A stretch of 64,000 nucleotides of DNA from NCBI RefSeq assembly GCF_000315625.1, contig NW_005434498.1, forward strand, positions 6,763 through 70,762. Direction: 5' to 3'. Each line of letters opens with the position of its first letter. The first letter of the stretch is position 1. Shown one piece after another: positions 1 to 8,500 of the stretch. A program made the translations under genes and the position numbers. This DNA is from Guillardia theta CCMP2712. Its lineage: Eukaryota; Cryptophyceae; Pyrenomonadales; Geminigeraceae. The notes under the pieces are model-generated. The model worked only from the letters and a program-made list of their open reading frames with translations. It was not told where the DNA came from and did not search any database.

Positions 1-250
1 GCGCTGCCTGAAATAACCGGGGCTGCCTGAATAACCGGCGCTGCCTGAAATAACCGGCGCTGCCTGAAATAACCGGCGCTGCCTGAAATAACCGGCGCTG
101 CCTGAAATAACCGGCGCTGCCTGAAATAACCGGCGCTGCCTGAAATAACCGGCGCTGCCTGAAATAACCGGCGCTGCCTGAAATAACCGGCGCTGCCTGA
201 AATAACCGGCGCTGCCTGAAATAACCGGCGCTGCCTGAAATAACCGGCGC
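1..250. repeat. 19-bp tandem satellite, about 13 copies
   Basis: The unit CTGCCTGAAATAACCGGCG repeats without a break, with small defects only in the first two copies (an extra or missing base). It runs directly into the telomere-type repeat at 251. Read on the minus strand, the order is TTTAGGG array, then this satellite, the same order seen on the plus strand at 3244-3367. It has no coding potential. It may be a subtelomeric satellite, or the tandem 5' leader of a retroelement that lies mostly outside the window. Confidence 0.95.
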
Positions 251-386
251 CTAAACCCTAAACCCTAAACCCTAAACCCTAAACCCTAAACCCTAAACCC
301 TAAACCCTAAACCCTAAACCCTAAACCCTAAACCCTAAACCCTAAACCCTAAACCCTAAACCCTAAACCCTAAACCCTAAACCCTA
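251..386. repeat. Telomere-type (CCCTAAA)n array
   Basis: About 19 near-perfect copies of the heptamer CCCTAAA, the Arabidopsis-type telomere repeat. The C-rich strand reads 5'->3', as expected for a left chromosome end. However, it has the 19-bp satellite on its outer side and the (TTA)n tail of a minus-strand retroelement on its inner side. It is therefore flanked on both sides by other repeats, and may be an internal array rather than the physical end. Confidence 0.95.
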
Positions 387-494
387 TTATTATTATTATT
401 ATTTGAGTTTATTAGACTCTTAGTCAAGAGTTTCATAGCTAAGAACTATTGCTCTTCGCTCATCTCTCGCCTAATGATCCGTCTAAAGGGGTTC

Positions 495-512
495 CCAACC
501 TTGGGAGGTTGG
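495..512 (-). other. Perfect hairpin in retroelement 3' UTR
   Basis: CCAACC-TTGGGA-GGTTGG: six-base arms around a six-base loop, about 95-110 bases from the 3' tail of the truncated element. Non-LTR reverse transcriptases often recognise 3' UTR stem-loops, so a role in template recognition is possible. I infer this only from its position. Confidence 0.35.
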
Positions 513-792
513 CCCATTTTCCTATAGGCCCCTTAGGCCTGGTTGCTTCCGTATTACTTGTTTTCAGTAACGATGTCCTCCGGGCCCGTTCCAATTCCGA
601 TCCCGGTCCCCTTCCTTATTTTCGCTAAGTTCCATTGCATCTTCCTGCCCCTTCCCCCCCCAGCATGCAGTCGCCCACTGTGGCATGGCTGTATCTTCTC
701 CTGCTGGCTAGCCCTTCTCTTCTTCCCTTCATGCAGCCCATGACCATGCGCCATGGGTGGCTTGTCCATGAGCCGCGCCTGCCCCCATCGGA

Positions 793-1557
793 CTACATCG
801 ACTCTCTTACCCTTCTTGCCGTCCATAGCGTATGTTGTACCGCCAGCAGTTGCTTGATTGCTGCTGTCTTGATGCCTTCCCATTCCGTGTCATCCACCCT
901 TAGCCTCCTGAAATTCTCATGCCATTCCCTCTCCATGATCGATCCTTTCACTCCAGCTATGAATGTTGCTTGTTCCACTTCATGGTCAGGTAGCAAAGCT
1001 GTGATTTCTGCTCGTAGGGGGGCATATTTCTCTTCCTTTTCCTGAAATTTCTTCTTCAGGCATTCCAGACTTGTTTGTTCGACTCCGTCATATTCCGATG
1101 TCCTTGCAAATTCGATGAGGACAATGCGTTTGATGCTTGCAAAGTAGCAGCAACCGTCTGGTATCCATTGCCCTTCTCGGTGCATTGAAGTCCCCATCGC
1201 TTCCATCACGATGCGTATTGGAGTGTCCCACCATGAATTGACCTGTACCCTTTGTTTCCTCCAGCTCTGCTGCAGTCTTACCTTGATCTTCTTCATGACT
1301 TCGTTGTGTGCTTTTTGGATCATATCTTGGAATTGCCTACACGCAAGCTGAACATGTCCCCAGGTTTCTTCTCGGTCTGGACAGTGAGGACAACATGGTG
1401 AGTTAGTCTTCCCCCATTGAAAGAGCTTCTTCCTCGTCGGTGCTGAGAAGGTAAACCTAAACCCTAAACTGTGCCTCCCTTTGGCTAAGCATAATCTGAA
1501 CGCTCTCCCTAGTAAATCTCTTCCCACATGCATTTCGAGCATGAATTTCTCTGTCAA
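793..1557 (-). pseudogene. Retrotransposon ORF2 C-terminal fragment (CCHC finger plus nuclease-like domain)
   Basis: An open stretch of 254 codons, similar over its length to the last ~250 residues of the complete ORF2 (about half the residues match by eye). It keeps the C-x2-C-x8-H-x4-C finger (CPHC...HVQLAC). It also keeps the block IPDG-x9-IVLIEFARTSE followed by KKKFQEKEEKY, which resembles the PD...E...K pattern of the restriction-like endonuclease of R2-type elements. The upstream 90% of ORF2, including the reverse transcriptase, is missing, so this is a dead fragment. Near 1453-1470 a telomere-like run (TTTAGGGTTTAGG on the coding strand) sits in frame where the other copy has unrelated sequence. 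The reading frame has stayed open, so the copy is young or was recently active. Confidence 0.8.
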
Positions 1558-1577
1558 GGTGAGGTCTCAAGCCTGAC

Positions 1578-1829
1578 TGTGAGTCCGACTCATGATCACT
1601 GGCAGCGGCCTCCGACTGAGCGGAGTGACCGGGTCGGACGGTCCCGGCCCTGCAGTGCCCGGCCCCGGCGCTCCCGGTCACAGCTGAGCGCTTCTTTATA
1701 GGCTCCCGGCCCCTCCGACCGTCGCACTCCCTCCGATTCCCGGGCCTCCGGGCCACGACTCTCAAGGTACCGTACGGTCTGACTTTCGCCTCCCACTTGT
1801 ATGGCCGCTGAGTCCCGGCGGGCACCGCC
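1578..1829. other. GC-rich junction sequence, no gene seen
   Basis: A stretch rich in CCCGG/CCGGG between the truncated retroelement and the armadillo fragment. Reading frames are open on the minus strand, but the translation is Arg/Gly/Pro-rich and resembles no domain. It most likely marks a rearrangement junction between two relics. Confidence 0.4.
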
Positions 1830-2190
1830 AACCACCTGCTTGCCGTTGGCAGACAGGTTCCCCAGCACATAGCAGGCATACTTCTGTACGTCCTCGCTCC
1901 CCGGATGCTTCTCCATAGCCGCCAAGATCGCCTCGATGCCCCCTGCCTTCCTGATCTTCTCTTTGTTCGCGTCGTTTTTTCCCGCCAGGTTCCCAAGCGC
2001 CAAGCAGGCATACTCCTGCACCTCCTTGATGTCAAGATGCTTCTCCATAGCTTCTCTTTGTTCGCGTTGTTGTCCGCCAGGTGCCCCAGCGCCACCCTGC
2101 CTTCCTGATCTTCTCACAGTTTGCATTGCTGTTTTCTGCCAGGTTCGCCAGCGCCAAGCAGGCATAATGCTGTACCGTGTCCTCGCTCAT
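1830..2190 (-). pseudogene. Armadillo-repeat protein fragment, frameshifted
   Basis: The minus strand encodes about three armadillo units, each with the signature (Y)ACLALGNLA..N..NKEKIRKAGG followed by I-x-A-I-x-A-A-M-E-K-H. The first unit (HYACLALANLAENSNANCEK) reads in one frame from about 2190. The ALGHLADNNANKEK piece lies in a second frame, and the remainder, ending near KYACYVLGNLSANGKQ, lies in a third. At least two frameshifts or small deletions therefore separate units that would otherwise be continuous. No start codon context or complete repeat array survives. I read it as a captured and decayed piece of an armadillo gene in the subtelomere. What the parent protein did cannot be told from this piece. 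Confidence 0.75.
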
Positions 2191-2485
2191 GCTCTTGGAG
2201 ACATCAGAGGAGGAGCTGCTAGCTGGCAAGCCGATCTCCCTGGAGCTAGACAAGAGTGTTGGCAAGCTGCATGACACCTTCTGCTCGCCGGGCAACGTGG
2301 AGTTCATGACGCTCGGAGCTTGGGCAGCCACGCCGACGCTGGGAACGAAGCGGCTTGGTGAATTCGTTGCCAGTGTAGTTCCATCTCTTGAACACAATGA
2401 TCCCACAGCAGGGGCCACGGAGGCCGCAGTACCTTTGACCTCCACCACCCATCAGAGAGGCGCTCGCAGTCGAGTTGACAGCTGA
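2191..2485 (+). pseudogene. Retroelement ORF1 C-terminal fragment (copy 1)
   Basis: The peptide LELDKSVGKLHDTFCSPGNV followed by EFMTLGAWA matches the ORF1 C-terminal motif of the complete element (LRLDGAIVGLYDSLSSPGN...FPTLKEWAES) and the second fragment downstream. Only this short C-terminal block is recognisable. It starts right at the border of the armadillo fragment and reads in the opposite direction, so a breakpoint lies near 2190. Confidence 0.6.
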
Positions 2486-3243
2486 TCGCTTTGTGTCCAG
2501 AAATAAGTTGAAGAAGGCATCAAGACTGCAGAAGAAGGCAGGCGGCAAGGACGGCAAGGAGATCAAGATCATCATCAAGTCGACGGCGGCATCTGGTCGC
2601 TTCACGAGGAAGGAGATGGAGGGGCTGTGCAACGGCGGCAACACTTCCATCGCAAGAGTCAAGAGAGTCTTGTTGGAGATCGCTAACAGGCTCGAGATCA
2701 AAGTTGAAGGCATCGACATGGAGGAGGATTTGAACGCTGGAGTTTACAGACCTGGAGAGGATCACAATGGAGGCAGCATCTCCGTCAAGCCAAGAGGACA
2801 TGCAGCTCGTCAGCGAGCTGTCAGCAGTCATCGAAGATGCAGCTTCTTTGAACGAGGCAGGGACGAGCGAGCCGATCAAGCTGGTCCTGGACAAGGCCGT
2901 TGGCAACCTCCACGACACCTTCTACTCTCCGGGGAGCCTGGAGTTCATGTCGCTGGGAGAGTGGGCGAAGATGCCAGAGGAGCAGGGAGTTGGGCGCAAC
3001 GTTCTCAAGGAGAAGCTGGGGAAGTGGCTGCAGAGCAAGCGCTGGACTCGCGTGCAAGGAGAGAGCAAGAAGGCAAGGAGGGGCAGCGCGTTCTCGCCAC
3101 GGGCAACGGCAGCTGCTGAGCCGCCGAGCAGGCTCGGAGGCGGAGAGCGACGACATAGAGCGTCGATCTCTTAGCTTCCTGTTCATAGCACTGAGTAAAT
3201 TCGCAGAGATGCACTGTGCTGGCCTGCTCGCTGAAGGTGGACA
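2475..3243 (+). pseudogene. Retroelement ORF1 fragment (copy 2), frameshifted
   Basis: Three consecutive pieces match ORF1 of the complete element in the same order. They are IIIKSTAASGRFTRKEMEGL (compare VLVKSKAQKGRFTREEAEQI) in one frame, LVLDKAVGNLHDTFYSPGSL...EFMSLGEWAK in a second, and SFLFIALSKFAEMHCAGLLA (compare DLLFLALNKLVLTATLTYQG) in a third. The frame changes make it a pseudogene. It stops where the TTTAGGG repeat starts at 3244. It has diverged well away from the complete element, which suggests an older subfamily. Confidence 0.75.
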
Positions 3244-3287
3244 GGGTTTAGGGTTTAGGGTGTAGGGTGTAGGGTTTAGGGTTTAGG
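3244..3287 (+). repeat. Short internal TTTAGGG array
   Basis: About six heptamers, GGGTTTAGGGTTTAGGG, then two TGTAGGG variants, then GGGTTTAGGGTTTAGG, on the plus strand. The G-rich strand is plus here, opposite to the array at 251-386. It lies between an ORF1 relic and the 20-bp repeats that lead into the complete retroelement. Confidence 0.9.
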
Positions 3288-3367
3288 AGACCGCCGGAGT
3301 AACAGCCAGACCGCCGGAGTAACAGTCAGACCGCCGGAGTAACAGTCAGACCGCCGGAGTAACAGCC
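3288..3367 (+). repeat. 20-bp tandem repeat, four copies, upstream of retroelement
   Basis: Four copies of AGACCGCCGGAGTAACAGCC, with a C/T variant at the next-to-last base. They start immediately after the TTTAGGG array and end about 90 bases before the ORF1 start codon. The unit shares the skeleton CGG-(AT-rich)-CAG-S-CAG with the 19-bp satellite at 1-250 read on its minus strand. The position fits tandem 5' UTR monomers of a non-LTR element, which can act as an internal promoter. That role is inferred. Confidence 0.85.
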
Positions 3368-3455
3368 ATGCTATCCCCCCCTGCAGTTTGAGGGGATCTC
3401 TGCGAGCTAGGGTGCTGAACAGGATATCTTTCTGTGCAGAAACGGTTGTTTGATC

Positions 3456-5588
3456 ATGTCACGGTATCTATCCAAAGAGGAAAGGAAACAGATTGCTGGT
3501 GTCCGAGTTTCCCAGTTCCTAAACAAGGACACGACACCTTCAGCACCTTCGCTAGGAGAGCTGATCCGAAGATTGGAACACTTCGTCAGGCAGTACCCTC
3601 AGAGCAGGACAGGCAGAGCCTTGCAGTCCAAGGAAGTCTCGATGAACGCCTTAGCCGAAGCCATTCGACAGACCTGCAAACATGCTGAAGTCAGGAGCCA
3701 GGAGGATGCCATCAAAGAATGGGGGGAAGAAGGACAGTCGTGGTATGTCTCTGCATGGAACGCAGACAAACAGGAGGTACTAGACAAGAGTGCCTGCATC
3801 GATGCTTCAGGAGCGTCCCCCGAGAGTGGTAAACTGATTACCATGGCTATCCTCGGAGTTCCTACCCAGTACATAAAACAAGTTGAGGTACTGTGTGAGA
3901 AGTTGAAGGATCAAGGACTCTTGGTGCACGAGGAGCAGGGCAAGAAATGCATCTCGTGGAGAGCCCCGATCAAGAAAGATTTGATTCCGACAGTGGATGA
4001 AATCCCAGTCGTGGCAACACTCCAATTGAACGACGCAGCAGAACTGCTGTGGAAAGGACAGACGAACTTCAGGATCGACGGAAAGATGATCCGCGCGGCG
4101 AACGCGCATTCGAAGCATCCTTGCTCCTTCAAGATAAGGCCACAGAAGGATAAGCACTCTGGCAAGGCGGGGGCCCTAGCTGAGTTCTCTCACCTCCTCA
4201 AGATGAATGGCATGAACTCAGCTGGGATTACGGAGATCTATCGTCAATACCTGCTGCAACAAGGAATAGCTGTGTTGGAGGTGCAGCCGGAAGCGGGCAT
4301 GCAGCTAGAGGTCAAGACGAAGAGGAGACCTCAAGGTCAGCCCAACAAACGCACTTTCGCAGCAGCCGGAGTGGACGAGATACGACAAGGAAGAGAGATC
4401 GATTGGATTGCGAGATGCTCTTCGACGGACGTCCTGAGCACCACGCTACGGATGTTTGAGGGAGACGACAGGAATGGAGGAGGCATACACCTCGGACTGA
4501 TGTCGGAAGATGAAAAGATCCTCAAATGGTTCACTACTCAGGTTAGTGCAATCACCAGGGTATCGAGACAGCATCCAATTAGGTTGGACTTATTGCCCGA
4601 CGCGCTAGGAGCAGTACCACGAAGAGTGACCTATGAGGTGCTGGTCAAGAGTAAAGCACAGAAGGGAAGGTTCACCAGAGAGGAAGCTGAACAGATCTGC
4701 GACGGGGAGGATCTCTCTATGGGCATGACAATTCGAGGACTGAGACGGATCGTGGCGAGCTGGAAGGAGTCAGCGGCTGAGCACATCGTCAAGATCTCCT
4801 CGAAGGAAGATGTCGAGACCAACAGCTGGAACGGTGAACATCTAGTGCTCAGCTTCTCAGAAAAAGAAACGGCGATCGACATACTCAGATCCTTTGCGCC
4901 ATGGGACAGGGCGGGGAAACTTCTTCTCCTAGAGCCAGGCAGTGCCAACATCTGGGAAGCAATCGCTACAGAACCCCCCACGGAGCCTCTGTGGGCACAG
5001 GTAGATCTCGAACGGATCGAGAATGAGATCAACATCCCAGAACCAGAGGCAAACGTGGTCCTCGAAGACATCTACAAAGTTCTGGAGGAGACTGTCAACC
5101 AGGGACAGAGTGCAGAAAACCAAGCTTGCAAACTCAGGCTCGATGGAGCCATAGTCGGCCTGTACGACAGCTTGTCATCTCCTGGAAATGCATGTTTTCC
5201 GACGTTGAAGGAATGGGCGGAATCATCCTCGGCAACCCAGGACGACGACATGCAAATTTTGAAGAGTAAGATTGCAAGAGTAAGCGAGCAGCATGCGTGG
5301 GAGACGGTAGCATCAAGAAGACGCCAGGGAGCCTTTGCAAAAGCAACAGGGAGAGGAGGGGAGAAACAACAAAAAGAATTTCGAACTGACTTGTTGTTTC
5401 TTGCCCTGAATAAATTAGTTCTCACAGCCACGCTAACCTACCAAGGCAGCGTAGGCTCGGGAGACGAAATTGAGTTTCTCTTGAGCAAGGCAGAGGAGGA
5501 GATGGGACTGGAGATGTGCCTCTCAACTCTAAAACCGAATCATGACAGGAGGAGGAAGGGAGGAGGAAGGGGGGAGTGCCGGGAGTAG
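3456..5588 (+). CDS. Retrotransposon ORF1 protein
   Basis: A 710-residue protein from the first ATG (an upstream in-frame TTG at 3450 was not chosen). I recognise no standard zinc knuckle or RRM. A conserved middle block, YEVLVKSKAQKGRFTREEAE, and a C-terminal block with GAIVGLYDSLSSPGN and FPTLKEWAE also occur in the two decayed copies at 2191-3243. These blocks are therefore the conserved core of the family. ORF1 proteins of non-LTR elements usually bind the element RNA and package it; that role is assumed here from position only. The stop lies 47 bases inside the ORF2 frame, and the two frames differ by one position. ORF2 is therefore probably made by reinitiation at its own ATG (5542) or by frameshifting. 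Confidence 0.8.
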   Translation: MSRYLSKEERKQIAGVRVSQFLNKDTTPSAPSLGELIRRLEHFVRQYPQSRTGRALQSKEVSMNALAEAIRQTCKHAEVRSQEDAIKEWGEEGQSWYVSAWNADKQEVLDKSACIDASGASPESGKLITMAILGVPTQYIKQVEVLCEKLKDQGLLVHEEQGKKCISWRAPIKKDLIPTVDEIPVVATLQLNDAAELLWKGQTNFRIDGKMIRAANAHSKHPCSFKIRPQKDKHSGKAGALAEFSHLLKMNGMNSAGITEIYRQYLLQQGIAVLEVQPEAGMQLEVKTKRRPQGQPNKRTFAAAGVDEIRQGREIDWIARCSSTDVLSTTLRMFEGDDRNGGGIHLGLMSEDEKILKWFTTQVSAITRVSRQHPIRLDLLPDALGAVPRRVTYEVLVKSKAQKGRFTREEAEQICDGEDLSMGMTIRGLRRIVASWKESAAEHIVKISSKEDVETNSWNGEHLVLSFSEKETAIDILRSFAPWDRAGKLLLLEPGSANIWEAIATEPPTEPLWAQVDLERIENEINIPEPEANVVLEDIYKVLEETVNQGQSAENQACKLRLDGAIVGLYDSLSSPGNACFPTLKEWAESSSATQDDDMQILKSKIARVSEQHAWETVASRRRQGAFAKATGRGGEKQQKEFRTDLLFLALNKLVLTATLTYQGSVGSGDEIEFLLSKAEEEMGLEMCLSTLKPNHDRRRKGGGRGECRE

Positions 5589-8500
5589 GCAAGGGGGGGA
5601 GAGGGAAACGGTTTCAAAGGAAACGCAACATGTAGATAGAACATTATATTTTTTTGATTGGATCGAGGAGATCCCATGGTCAGACAAACGAGGCGACAAG
5701 GAATTTGGCATCACTGCCCTGAACAATCGAGGAGTAAGCGGATTTTTATGCGAGAACATGATCGAAGTTACTCTCAATGAGATGAGCAAGGCTCTTCAAG
5801 GAGGAAGAGCAATACATATGGTACGCAAAGGGAGAGCTCGTGAGGACCAGCAAACGCGGAACATCATCTTCTTGCCAAGGGTAACATCCAGTCTGCGAGA
5901 CGAGGCGTCCCGCTTGAGAGTCGGGAACAGATTTCACCTCAGCAGCTTGAGAGATGAGCAACACACCTTCCTGTTCCCAACTATCATCCACAGCAACCAC
6001 TGGATTCTAATTGCATTAAGATATGATCGGCGATGCGCGTACATCTTGGACCCCCTCTGCGAGGACAGAACGAGCACAACGAGGGACCCACGAGGGATCG
6101 AGGGAGCGAGGAATCTTGTAACAACGGGGGAGCACGCAAAAGGAGCAAGAGAAATGGCTGAGCTGACAATCGGAGTGATCGAACACATCTTTGACGATCA
6201 GACCAATGCCCCATGGCAGATACAGTGGTGCTCAGCCTTCCAACAGGAAGATAACTTCAACTGCGGAGTGTTCGCTATCCTTCACACCTTACTGCTCTGC
6301 GAGACAAATCAAGACGGGCTAGCAACGATGGAAACGAGGACAAGACTAAGACTTCCGCAAGAATGGCTGATGCAAACCAGAACACAACTGATTGCAGCTC
6401 TCACCCATCTGGAGAAGATGGAGGAAACGGCCCAGGTAATTCTGCGATCTCTGCCGAAGGAGGCGAGGGTGCAAGAGAGCTTGAAATCGACGACAAAGCC
6501 GGAGGAGGAGGTACAGTCGAACGCAATCCAGCGGCTGATGACCTCGGCGACAAAGCTTGAGGAGGAGGTACAGCCAAACGCAATCCAGCGGCTGATGAAC
6601 TCGACGTCAAAGCTTGAGGAGGAGGTACAGCCAAACGCAATCCAGCGGCCGATGACCGCGACGGCAAAGCCTGAGGAGAAGGTACAGCCGATCGCAATCC
6701 AGCGGCAGGCGACCACCACGAAGCCCCAACCAAGACCTTTTGGTGAGGAAATGGAGGAGAATGCACATTCAGGAGAGAAAACCTCCCAGAGAGGGAAGGA
6801 GCGGAGGGGGAAAAGGCAGGAGGAGCAAAGGGGCAATGATTGGGCGCAGATGCATCGAAAAAGCTCAGACCCAGGTTTCCTCATCTCACAAAATGTGAAT
6901 GGTTGCAATCACTTTGTTCTCAAGCACATCCTCGCATACTTAATCCAGTCCTTCCAACCTGGGGTTGTGCTACTACAAGAGGTAAGGGTCTCGGCCCGCG
7001 ACGAGAACAAATTAAGGAAGATGATCAAGGAGAACTGGGCCTGCTACAGAATCTTCCTGGGGCCTGCGAAGATCAATGCGAAGAAGGGGAAAGGAGACCT
7101 GAGGTTGGTAACGCTGGTCCACGCTTCCCTCTCGCCTTCCCCTTCCCATGCCGCTCAGGCGTGCAACAAAGAAAAGAAATATCGAAACCGAGTGTTTTCG
7201 ATCAAAGTCGGAACAGGGAAAAATTCTTTTTTAGTCACGAACCTCCATCAGGTACCGGCGGAAAATGCGATTCGAGAGCAAGGGGAACTGTGGGCAGAGC
7301 TGCTACACCTCGCTCTGGGAACGAGAGAGACGCACATCATAGCCGGAGACTTTAATGCAGCAAGAACCAACACAACAACACCAATGCGGAGAGGATATTC
7401 CCCCTCATCTATCACCGCAAAAGCAGATGAGAGATTCGAGAAATTCCTGGCAGACCTTTCCGCACACCGTACACTCTCATATGAACAGATCAGCGGGACG
7501 GGGACGACTTTTACCTTCTCAACATGGTACAAACAAGAATTGATAGAAGCCAAACTCGATGCAGTTCTCGCTATCCACCCCCCATCTAATGAGGACAACT
7601 TCCCCAACATCTCCCTTCAATCGTGGACGGTCGACGGCTGTGTGATAGGGGGAGCAGTTGATCACAGAGCCCTGGTGGTGCAAGTGCACACCAAGTTCAC
7701 ATCCGAGGAGACGCAGCTAATCCCACGAGTGGAAGTGCATCAGATGAATTCACGACAGAAGAGGGGGGAAACCCCTAAAAGCAGATGGGTGCTGGATCGC
7801 GATACGTGGGAGGAGAAGAAGATCGAATGGGCACAACAACTAGATGCAAACATACGAGACATGCGAGCTAAGGCGCAAGAATGTAACATTTGTGAGATGC
7901 TCGCCAACTCTCTACCACTAAAGGAGGTAAAAATCAGAAAGGGACGGAGGCGACATTCGAACAAAGAACAAATGGATTTGAAGAGATCGATCCGCAACTT
8001 GCGGACTAAACTTAGGGAAGCATCACAGCAAAGACCAGCGACTGGAGTACCTACGGAAGCTACATTACAACGAGAATTGCGAACTAAGATCGAGAGGTTC
8101 AGAACGATATGTGAAGAACGAAACAACGAAGTTTTCCAAGAGATCTGCCAACAGCAGCAAAGACGGCTTGGCACGGTAGGCAGCCGTGAATCCCAGAATG
8201 CAATGGGACGCAAGAATGATTTCACTCCCAAAGAACCGATGATAAGTCAAGACATCAAGAAAAAACACCCTAACTCCCTTCGTTGCCACAAAGGCTTGGC
8301 TCTTAGACTGCTCGGCAAGATAGTCGACAATGCCGACGAGCTCATCAACCAACTCGAAGCAACCCTATCTAGCGAAGACACGAGGGGTGTTAGAGCATTT
8401 TGGAGTGCAAACCAGCAACTGATGATTGGGATCGAGCGAGAGGGGACAGATGACTGGCTCTTTCTATCACTGCTACCTGCAAACACAATCACGAAAGCAA

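Larger units (their letters stand above)
387..1577 (-). mobile_element. 5'-truncated non-LTR retrotransposon, minus strand
   Basis: This is the 3' end of a relative of the complete element at 3.4-13.6 kb, in the opposite orientation. Similarity begins near 1577 with the peptide LTLTEKFMLE, which matches LTLTETFLLE in the complete ORF2. It runs to a stop at 793 and is followed by about 390 bp of 3' untranslated sequence. The element ends in a trinucleotide tail, (AAT)n on its own strand, at 387-403, and this tail abuts the G-rich telomere strand. 5' truncation is typical of target-primed reverse transcription. The tail next to TTTAGGG suggests insertion at telomeric repeats. Confidence 0.8.

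Noticed and set aside
3434..3455. Upstream TTG start for ORF1
   Set aside because: ATG at 3456 is six bases downstream in the same frame and is the normal eukaryotic choice.
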